A stretch of DNA of 58,816 bases from Bacteroidota bacterium. Lineage in GTDB: Bacteria > Bacteroidota > Bacteroidia > Bacteroidales > VadinHA17. The translations under genes were made by a program, and so were the position numbers. Positions 1 through 6,301 of this stretch are shown here, piece after piece; the first letter of the stretch is position 1; each line of letters begins with the position of its first letter. Where the stretch lies: positions 1 through 58,816 of the forward strand of contig JAKPDL010000052.1 of assembly GCA_029552825.1 (NCBI GenBank), read 5' to 3'. The notes under the pieces are model-generated. The model had not been told where the DNA came from. It saw nothing but the letters and a program-made list of their open reading frames with translations, and searched no databases.

Positions 1-204
1 TGTGATGCTCTTTTTAAGTTTGTTTTTGAAAGGATACTTTGTGTCTTCAGGTATAGTATTAAATTCTGCAAGAAAACTTAGTTCCTCTCTGATTTCAGGA
101 TTTTCGTCAAGAAATTGCATTAACAGGCAGGTCTGTTCCTCGTTAAGGCGGCCATCGAGGTAATCAAGGATCCATATTTCATAATTGATTCTTTCGGGCT
201 TCAT
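1..204 (-). CDS. Probable anti-sigma factor, N-terminal part (runs off left edge)
   Basis: An open frame on the minus strand starts at an ATG at 204-202, three bases after the stop of the ECF sigma gene, and continues past the window edge; 68 residues are visible. It begins MKPERINYEIWILDYLDGRL, followed by an acidic helical stretch (LNEEQTCLLMQFLDENPEI). I recognise this style as the short cytoplasmic head of Bacteroidota anti-sigma or sigma-linked regulators, which bind the sigma factor. The same-strand position immediately after a sigma factor supports that role. No membrane segment is visible, because the rest of the gene is outside the window. The reading frame is certain; the function is inferred from context. 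Confidence 0.6.
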   Translation of the reverse strand, partial: MKPERINYEIWILDYLDGRLNEEQTCLLMQFLDENPEIREELSFLAEFNTIPEDTKYPFKNKLKKSIT

Positions 205-207
205 TTG

Positions 208-693
208 TCAAAGCACTGTTTCAATTTTCCCGATAAAGCTCTTCAAAGCAATCCGGCCCCTGTAAATATTTATTTTTACCTGAGCTTCGGTCTGTCCTGT
301 AATTTCTCCAATTTCCCTGTAACTGTATCCTTCATAATCACGTAGCAAAACAGGTATTTTCTGATATTCAGGCAGCCTGTCGAGTGCATGGTGGAGAATT
401 TCGTTGAGGTCGGTATATTCTGACTCGTAAGTAATTTCATTTTCATGCTCCTCTTCAAGTGGAATAGTTCTTTTTTCTTTACGTATGATATCAATCATAC
501 TGTTGTATGCTGTTGAAAAGAGCCATGCTTTTACCACTTTGAATTCTATTTCAGTTACGTGCCGCCAGAGTTTTTCGTATGTATCCTGTACAATGTCATT
601 TGCCCTGTCATCATCTTTCAGGCTGCTTCTGACAAAACGGTATAACGCATCAGAAAAATCATCAACTGCTTTGTTGTATTCTTTTACAGTCAT
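208..693 (-). CDS. ECF-type RNA polymerase sigma factor
   Basis: This 161-residue protein has the size and two-domain layout of an ECF sigma-70 factor. Region 2 spans about residues 10-75 and contains DIVQDTYEKLWRHV. Region 4 spans about 105-155 and contains LPEYQKIPVLLRDYEGYSYREIGEITG-type helix-turn-helix sequence, which recognises the -35 element. It would redirect RNA polymerase to a small regulon. The partial gene immediately downstream is probably its cognate anti-sigma factor, three bases away and so probably co-transcribed. The window gives no hint of the target genes. The start at 693 gives the expected N-terminus. The family is confident; the signal it responds to is unknown. Confidence 0.88.
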   Translation of the reverse strand: MTVKEYNKAVDDFSDALYRFVRSSLKDDDRANDIVQDTYEKLWRHVTEIEFKVVKAWLFSTAYNSMIDIIRKEKRTIPLEEEHENEITYESEYTDLNEILHHALDRLPEYQKIPVLLRDYEGYSYREIGEITGQTEAQVKINIYRGRIALKSFIGKIETVL

Positions 694-746
694 AAAAGTT
701 TTAACACTAATAAAGACGGATAAAAGTGCTGAAAGTTACATCCAGA

Positions 747-779
747 TAAAAAAAAAGAGGTTATCATTAAGACAACCTC
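747..779 (-). terminator. Rho-independent terminator after the GH16-like gene
   Basis: Read on the minus strand, GAGGTT and AACCTC (779-774 and 762-757) form a stem around an eleven-base loop, followed by a run of nine T residues. It lies 22 bases beyond the stop of the repeat/GH16-like gene and should end that transcript before the sigma-factor gene. Confidence 0.7.
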
Positions 780-800
780 CATTTTAAATTATTATGGAAT

Positions 801-2216
801 TCAATTCTTTGGTATGTAAACTCTTACCCAGTCTATTTCCATTGATGTCATACTGTTAACCGGAGCAGTTACCCCACCTGCAAGATTGATATACATTGGT
901 TCCTGGGGAATGTTTTCTGTTGTACTGAAAGCTTCAACACCATTAATTTTCCATATAAGTTTATCAGGAGTCCATTCTAGAGTAAAGATGTAGCTCTTTT
1001 GTGCATATTTTCCACTCACTTTTGATTTAATCTGTTTTCCGTCTTCAGTAAAGAGTGTGAACCATACTTTTCCTCCTGCAGTGGTGCAGATATTGATGTG
1101 TGGAGTCGTTTTTTCTCCAACAAGCCAGAATGAATGTCGGGCATTTGGGTCACCAAGTTTTATTTTTGCAGTAAAGATTCCGTATTTCTGCCTGAACGAA
1201 TTTCCGGTATTAATTATTCCTGATGTATAATTGAATTCTTTAATTGTAAATCCCCGCACAGGCGACCAGGCTTTGCCTTGAATTTTTTGCGGCTTTGTAA
1301 TTATTTTCAGGTAACTATGACGAATTTCAAAATTATCTTTTTCAGTATAAAAATGAAGGTCAGATTCAAGTGAATATCGGTCGTGCAGGAGTTTTTCGCC
1401 CCAGTAATAATTTGTCAGCCATCTTTTTGTATCGAGCGTGTCACTGTCAAACTCTTCACTGAAAACAAGTTCTCTTTTTTTCAGGACATCAAATTTGTCC
1501 GAATCTTTTGTTTTTAAATACCATACAATATCGGGGTCATTTTTAAGGTCGAGATACTCTTTAAGTGTTTTATATTCTTCAGTTTTCTGAAATCTGTTTT
1601 TGTCAAGAAGAAATGCCTTTTTTTCCTGGAATTCTTTTGAACTTGTGTATTCTTTTAATTCATTGAATCTGGCAAGCCTCGATGAGCCATCAATATTCAA
1701 GAAATTTGCATATTCTTTTGAATTTTTAAAACTGTAATACTCTTTTATATCCGGGGATGAATCCATCTGTTTAAATTCTGCCAGTTTTCTGGCATCATCC
1801 GAACCTGAGAAATCTTTTGATTTCATTCTTTCTCTGAACCCTGCTTCAGATACAAGCTGTTTTAGTTCTTCGTATTTTTTTATCTTTTCAGAACCGTCAA
1901 GTTCCCTGAATCTTTTAAGCGCATTTCCTTCGACAGTCCTGAAGTACATAACAATATCTTTGGCTTTTTTCAAAGAAAGAAATTCTTTTTCTTTAGCATA
2001 TTCTTCAGAGTTTTTATATGAAAGACTTTCAATTTCTTTCTTTTTCTGTTTAAAACCTTCTGAATTGACAAGTTCATGCAATTCATTGAACCTTGCAAGC
2101 TTTTGTGATTCAGAAATTGATTTTAGCCTTTCAAACTCTGCTAGAAGTGTTTTTTCTTCCTGCTCAATTTTTTCGGTTGAGGGAATAAGGCCTAGTAAAA
2201 GCTTTAAACTTGCCAT
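801..2216 (-). CDS. Three-repeat protein with a GH16-like domain lacking catalytic residues
   Basis: The 471-residue product has no visible signal peptide. Residues ~35-250 consist of three degenerate, charged, probably helical repeats of about 72 residues (~35-106, 107-176, 177-250). Each starts with a KLARFNEL-type block, then an EYxxxKE(F/Y)LxLK and DI-x-x-Y block. Residues ~250-471 resemble the concanavalin-like fold of GH16: FSEEFDSDTLDTKRW near the start, YGIFTAKIKLGDPNARHSFW in the middle, and IDWVRVY at the end. The family's catalytic motif ExDxxE is replaced by HINICT (373-378), so both glutamates and the aspartate are gone. The protein is therefore probably a binding module or scaffold rather than a glucanase. 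The start is a Met within a hydrophobic leader too short to be a signal peptide. It is transcribed alone and has its own terminator. Confidence 0.75.
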   Translation of the reverse strand: MASLKLLLGLIPSTEKIEQEEKTLLAEFERLKSISESQKLARFNELHELVNSEGFKQKKKEIESLSYKNSEEYAKEKEFLSLKKAKDIVMYFRTVEGNALKRFRELDGSEKIKKYEELKQLVSEAGFRERMKSKDFSGSDDARKLAEFKQMDSSPDIKEYYSFKNSKEYANFLNIDGSSRLARFNELKEYTSSKEFQEKKAFLLDKNRFQKTEEYKTLKEYLDLKNDPDIVWYLKTKDSDKFDVLKKRELVFSEEFDSDTLDTKRWLTNYYWGEKLLHDRYSLESDLHFYTEKDNFEIRHSYLKIITKPQKIQGKAWSPVRGFTIKEFNYTSGIINTGNSFRQKYGIFTAKIKLGDPNARHSFWLVGEKTTPHINICTTAGGKVWFTLFTEDGKQIKSKVSGKYAQKSYIFTLEWTPDKLIWKINGVEAFSTTENIPQEPMYINLAGGVTAPVNSMTSMEIDWVRVYIPKN

Positions 2217-2534
2217 GAGTTTATAAATTTTGATATAACATGCTAAAGATAAAAAAACTTTTATTAATTAATGATTAACCATTTGAATGATTATATACAA
2301 CAATTTAATTTAATCATGTAAAGTTATGATTAAAAAAACTAAATATAACAAATTACAGAAATAAAATTGCTTCATTTAAAAATATATAACTAAAAACGAA
2401 ATCTGTAATACATTGTTTTATAGACGTTAAAAAAAATTAAAAAGTGCCTCTTCTAAGTAACATGAAAAAATAGAAGTCTGGCTTATTCGTTTATTTTTTT
2501 AAATTTGCTCTCATTATTTAATACAGTTAGATTT
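2217..2534. other. Divergent intergenic region between the GH16-like gene and the Gfo/Idh gene
   Basis: This very AT-rich stretch of 318 bases separates two divergent genes. I see a good -7 box for the rightward gene (listed separately). I see no convincing coding frame, strong inverted repeat or RNA gene. Confidence 0.5.
2500..2507 (+). promoter_or_regulatory. Candidate Bacteroidota -7 box (TAAATTTG)
   Basis: TAAATTTG matches the TAnnTTTG consensus recognised by the Bacteroidota primary sigma factor and lies 28 bases before the ATG at 2535. No clear -33 TTTG is seen. It supports starting the downstream gene at 2535 rather than at an upstream non-ATG codon inside the promoter. Confidence 0.4.
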
Positions 2535-3842
2535 ATGAAATCGAATAGAAGAACTTTCTTAAAGACTGCATCAGTTGCTGCTGCCGCGTCGGTTATACCT
2601 TTTGAAGCGTTTTCCATAGGCAGGCCCGGTGTATCTCCGAGTGACAGAATAAGAGTGGCATTAATAGGTGGAAATAGTATGGGCTGGAACGATTTAGCCT
2701 CTTTCCTGAAGAACAAGGAGGTTGAGTGTGTTGCCATATGTGATGTTGACCGAAATGTTCTTAACAGGCGAACAGATGACATTGTTAAATTGGGATTCCA
2801 GAAACCCAGGTTATATGTAGATTACAGAAAGATGCTTGAAAGCAAGGATATTGATGTAGTTATAATTGGTACGCCCGACCACTGGCATTGTCTTATGCTG
2901 GTTGATTCACTGGAAGCTGGCAAGCATGTGTATGTAGAAAAACCGATTGGCAAATCGATTGCCGAGATAAATGTTATGCAGAAGGCTGTAAAGAAACATG
3001 GAAAGATGGTGCAGGTAGGGCAGTGGCAGAGGAGTCAGCCCCATTTTGTTGATGCAATTAATTTTCTTAAGTCCGGAAAACTGGGGCGTATCAGGGTTTG
3101 TAAAGCCTGGTCGTTTGTTGACTGGAAGGGAGCTGTACCAAAAGTACCGGATTCTCCAGTACCAGAAGGTGTTGATTATGACCGGTGGCTGGGACCTGCT
3201 CCTAAAAGGCCGTTCAATCAAAACAGATTTCACCAGTCATGGAGGTGGTACTGGGATTATGCAGGTGGATTAATGACCGACTGGGGTGTGCACCTTATTG
3301 ATTATATACTTTATGGAATGAATAAGGCTGTTCCCAAATCAGTTATGGCTATAGGTGGTAAATATGCTTTCCCTGACGATGCAATGGAGACACCTGATAC
3401 AATGACAGCGGTATATGATTTTGAAGACTTTATGATGATCTGGGAACATACAATAGGGATCGGACTAGGAAACTGGAGAAGACCTCATGGGATGGCTTAT
3501 ACAGGTGAAAATGGAACACTTGTTCTTGACCGTAACGGCTGGGAAGTGATTCCAGACAAAGGGAGAATGGAAGCAGTGCCTTTGCAGAAAAATGTTGGTT
3601 CTGGACTGGACCTTCATGTAAGAAATTTTCTAGACTGCCTTGAGAATAATACCCCGCAAAAGCTTAATGCCAGCATAGATGTAGGAAGAGATGTAGCATT
3701 GGTTGCACACATGGGAAATATCGCTTTCCTGACCGGCGAAAAGGTATACTGGGATAATGCAAAACAGCAATTTACTTCAGCTGCTGCCAATAAACTTATT
3801 ACTCCGGTATATTATAACGGATATAAGTTGCCAAAATACTAA
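2535..3842 (+). CDS. TAT-exported Gfo/Idh/MocA-family oxidoreductase
   Basis: This 435-residue NAD(P)-dependent oxidoreductase starts with a twin-arginine signal (MKSNRRTFLKTASVAAAASV), so it is probably exported folded with its cofactor. A Rossmann segment follows (VALIGGNSMGWNDL, then AICDVD). The EKP motif of the family (VEKPIGKSI) and a C-terminal substrate domain with GGLMTDWGVHLID are also present. Such exported members act on sugars or sugar derivatives in the periplasm, but the substrate cannot be read from the sequence. I chose the ATG at 2535 because it directly precedes the TAT motif and sits just after a -7 box; the frame is open upstream. It is convergent with the PfkB kinase gene and probably monocistronic. 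Confidence 0.88.
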   Translation: MKSNRRTFLKTASVAAAASVIPFEAFSIGRPGVSPSDRIRVALIGGNSMGWNDLASFLKNKEVECVAICDVDRNVLNRRTDDIVKLGFQKPRLYVDYRKMLESKDIDVVIIGTPDHWHCLMLVDSLEAGKHVYVEKPIGKSIAEINVMQKAVKKHGKMVQVGQWQRSQPHFVDAINFLKSGKLGRIRVCKAWSFVDWKGAVPKVPDSPVPEGVDYDRWLGPAPKRPFNQNRFHQSWRWYWDYAGGLMTDWGVHLIDYILYGMNKAVPKSVMAIGGKYAFPDDAMETPDTMTAVYDFEDFMMIWEHTIGIGLGNWRRPHGMAYTGENGTLVLDRNGWEVIPDKGRMEAVPLQKNVGSGLDLHVRNFLDCLENNTPQKLNASIDVGRDVALVAHMGNIAFLTGEKVYWDNAKQQFTSAAANKLITPVYYNGYKLPKY

Positions 3843-3856
3843 TCTGCTGTATCCAG

Positions 3857-4831
3857 TTATAGCACTGAAATAGTTTTCTTTATTGCGGGCCATTTTTCGG
3901 ATTCAATACGTGCCCCTGTTATTTCTATAACTTTTGCTGCAAGGTAGGAGCCATATTGTCCGCATTTTTCAAGGGATTTGTCGGATGCCAATCCATAAAG
4001 AAAACCAGCAGCATAAAGATCACCTGCACCAGTAGTATCCCTGCATTCCACCCGAAAAGGTTGTACCTTAATAATTTTGTTACCACTTTGTATAAGAGAA
4101 CCATTAGCTCCTGTTTTTATAACGGCAATTTCACATTTTTGGGATAAGTCCTTAAGTGATTCTTCCGGTTCTTTACCTGTATATGCTCTGGCTTCTTCGG
4201 AATTGGCAAACAAAATATCAGTATAATTGACTATTACCTCTTTAAAAGCATCTATATTGTCATTTACCACATTGTAACTTGCCAGGTCGAGTGCAACTTT
4301 CATTTTAAGTGATTTAGCCAGAGAACAGGCTTTGACCACAAAATCTTTATTGTATATAAGATATCCTTCGAGGTATAGAATATCATATTCTGAAAACAGT
4401 TCTTTTTTCAGGTCGTCAACAGACAACTCTACGGCTGCGCCGAGATATGTGGCAAAAGTTCTTTCACTATCGGGAGTGACAAGGGATATAGCTGTGCCTG
4501 TAGGGTTGTTCAGTTTTTTGATGAAGGTTTTTACACCTGCTTTACAGAGTTCAGAATCAAATAGTTTCCCTGTTTCGTCTTTGCCTGTAGCTCCAAGAAA
4601 GCCGGTTTTTACTCCAAGCATTGCCAGGCCGTAAATGGTATTTGCTGCAGATCCCCCAGGTGCAAACGTGCTCTGAAATTTTTTAGTTGCTTCTCTTATT
4701 TTCAGCGAAGTGGTTTTGTCCACGAGTTGCATACTTCCTTTAGGCAGGGAAAATTTTTCAAGTATTTTTTCATCGTCTATAAATGTTACGATGTCAACCA
4801 GAGCGTTACCTATTCCAAGAATTTTTTTCAT
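3857..4831 (-). CDS. PfkB-family carbohydrate/adenosine kinase
   Basis: This is a ribokinase-type sugar or nucleoside kinase of about 324 residues. It starts MKKILGIGNALVDIVTF, the characteristic N-terminus of this family in Bacteroidota. It has the substrate-lid GGSAANT element and, near residues 266-272, the DTTGAGD signature, whose final Asp is the catalytic base and which forms the anion hole for ATP. Relatives are often annotated as adenosine kinase, but substrate choice is not visible from the motifs. The frame extends to a GTG at 4885; the internal ATG at 4831 is preferred because it begins the conserved sequence. It is convergent with the exported oxidoreductase gene, 14 bases apart. 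Confidence 0.85.
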   Translation of the reverse strand: MKKILGIGNALVDIVTFIDDEKILEKFSLPKGSMQLVDKTTSLKIREATKKFQSTFAPGGSAANTIYGLAMLGVKTGFLGATGKDETGKLFDSELCKAGVKTFIKKLNNPTGTAISLVTPDSERTFATYLGAAVELSVDDLKKELFSEYDILYLEGYLIYNKDFVVKACSLAKSLKMKVALDLASYNVVNDNIDAFKEVIVNYTDILFANSEEARAYTGKEPEESLKDLSQKCEIAVIKTGANGSLIQSGNKIIKVQPFRVECRDTTGAGDLYAAGFLYGLASDKSLEKCGQYGSYLAAKVIEITGARIESEKWPAIKKTISVL

Positions 4832-4910
4832 AAAAATTTTTTCAAAGATATTGTTAAATTCACTAAAAGCCTGTAATTTTGCCACGCAAAAAATTTGATG
4901 CGGTAAAAAT

Positions 4911-4984
4911 TCCTCAGTAGCTCAGCTGGTTAGAGCGGCGGACTGTTAATCCGTAGGTCGCAGGTTCGATCCCTGCCTGGGGAG
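4911..4984 (+). tRNA. tRNA-Asn (GTT)
   Basis: A complete cloverleaf is readable. The acceptor TCCTCAG pairs with CTGGGGA, and the D arm contains AGCTCAGCTGGTTAGAGC. The anticodon stem GCGGA/TCCGT frames the loop CTGTTAA with anticodon GTT at 4945-4947, and the T arm has GGTTCGATCC. The discriminator is G at 4984 and no CCA is encoded. The lacI frame on the opposite strand runs into it. Confidence 0.96.
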
Positions 4985-6010
4985 CGAAGTTTGAAACTTC
5001 CATGATGATTTTTTTATTATAAGTTCTGTCTTGATAATCCTGGTAATAAATTCTCCTGAGATTTTATTTTCTATCCTGCCGATCAGTAATTTTGCTGCTT
5101 CTCTTCCGATTTCATAGCCATGTTGTTCAACAGAAGTAAGCGGAGGGTCGGTAAGGTCAGAAATCATGCCACTGGTGAAGCCTACAACAGAAATATCTTC
5201 AGGGATATTTAACCCCGATGCTTTAATAACTTTCATAGCTTCAGCTGCTGTTAGGTCGTTAACGGCAAAAATACCGTCTGGCCTATTTTCTCTTTTAATA
5301 AGTCCGGGCACAATTAATCTTGCATCATTGACAGTATCGCATTTGATAATATTTTCTTCTTTTATTGTAAGCCCAGCTTTTAATATAGCCCTTATGTATC
5401 CTTTCATTCTTTCCTGGGCGATTTTCAGATTCTGGGGTCCGGCCAGATGTACAATTTCCCTGCAACCTTCATTAATCAGGTGGCTGACTGCGCAAAAAGC
5501 CCCTTCTTCATCATCAACAATTACCTTATCGGTTTCCAGCTCTTCACATATCCTGTCAAAAAATACAAGGGGAATTCCATATTCTTTAATTTTCTTAAAA
5601 TGGTCGTATTTGTCAGTAGTTTTTGACATTGAGACAAGTATCCCGTCGACCCTTCCTGAGAGAAGCGTTTCTACTGCACGTACCTCCCTATCGTATGATT
5701 CGTTCGATTGGCAAAAAATTACCTGATAACCAGAATTATAAGCTTCATCTTCAATACCGCTGATAACGGTTGAAAAAAAATAATGAACAATTTCCGGAAT
5801 AATAACACCGATAGTTTTACTCTGCCCAATTTTAAGGCTTAGGGCTATGGGATCAGGCCTGTAATTAAGCTTTTCAACCAGTTCCCTTACAGCTTTTTTT
5901 GTTTCATCTGAAATATCGGAATGATCCTTCAATGCTTTTGAAACGGTTGAGGGTGATATACCAAGCTCTTTTGCTATATCTTTGATGGTTATCTGTGTCT
6001 TTTTATGCAT
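4946..6010 (-). CDS. LacI-family transcriptional regulator of the alpha-glucan locus
   Basis: The protein has an N-terminal LacI helix-turn-helix (ITIKDIAKELGISPSTVSKA, residues ~8-27), the hinge helix region (NYRPDPIALSLKIGQSKTIG) and a periplasmic-binding-protein-like sensor domain (~60-335). It is divergent from susC with 291 bases between them. Matching LacI-type palindromes sit there and upstream of the maltose MFS gene, so it is the probable maltodextrin-responsive regulator of both operons. The canonical C-terminus should end near ELIIKKSS. Instead the frame has no stop and continues for about 18 residues into the antisense of tRNA-Asn, ending at TTA in the anticodon loop. The true product may therefore carry an odd tail, or a stop may have been lost. 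Confidence 0.88.
   Translation of the reverse strand: MHKKTQITIKDIAKELGISPSTVSKALKDHSDISDETKKAVRELVEKLNYRPDPIALSLKIGQSKTIGVIIPEIVHYFFSTVISGIEDEAYNSGYQVIFCQSNESYDREVRAVETLLSGRVDGILVSMSKTTDKYDHFKKIKEYGIPLVFFDRICEELETDKVIVDDEEGAFCAVSHLINEGCREIVHLAGPQNLKIAQERMKGYIRAILKAGLTIKEENIIKCDTVNDARLIVPGLIKRENRPDGIFAVNDLTAAEAMKVIKASGLNIPEDISVVGFTSGMISDLTDPPLTSVEQHGYEIGREAAKLLIGRIENKISGEFITRIIKTELIIKKSSWKFQTSLPRQGSNLRPTD
4986..5000. repeat. Perfect 15-bp palindrome just after tRNA-Asn
   Basis: GAAGTTT-G-AAACTTC is a perfect inverted repeat two bases past the tRNA discriminator, with a T run starting about eight bases later on the plus strand. It could be a weak terminator or processing signal for the tRNA transcript. 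It lies within the lacI tail on the other strand. Confidence 0.4.
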
Positions 6011-6148
6011 ACTCTCTGATAAGCGTCATAAATTTACATTTTATTATCTCTCTTTTTTCAAACTTTTAAACTTAAAATTATTGACTATAAACAGAACATA
6101 TATTTTAAAAAATCAACAGTCGGGTAGTTTTAAAATAATCTTGTTTAC

Positions 6149-6172
6149 ATTTCAAACGTTTGCGGTAAAAAG
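6149..6172. promoter_or_regulatory. Probable LacI operator upstream of susC
   Basis: ATTTCAAACGTTTGCGGTAAAA contains the palindrome CAAACGTTTG, typical of LacI-family sites with a central CpG. An almost identical sequence with the same flanks lies at 23978-24000. It is placed upstream of the susC -7 box, which would fit activation or long-range control. Confidence 0.6.
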
Positions 6173-6227
6173 TTCTTAATTTATTGAAAATTAATGTATT
6201 TATATTGTTTTTAAATTGTTTTTTTTA

Positions 6228-6235
6228 TAAATTTG
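6228..6235 (+). promoter_or_regulatory. Candidate -7 box for susC operon (TAAATTTG)
   Basis: TAAATTTG matches TAnnTTTG. A TTG-containing -33-like element lies about 20 bases upstream, and the start codon of susC is 67 bases downstream of the box. Confidence 0.45.
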
Positions 6236-6301
6236 TTACATTGTAAAATCATTATTGAATTTTCAGGACATAAATAGTAACTAATTTAAAACTAATTTTT
6301 T

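Noticed and set aside
5166-5726. A 186-codon plus-strand frame opposite lacI.
   Set aside because: It is fully contained in the antisense of a clear LacI protein, with no family features.
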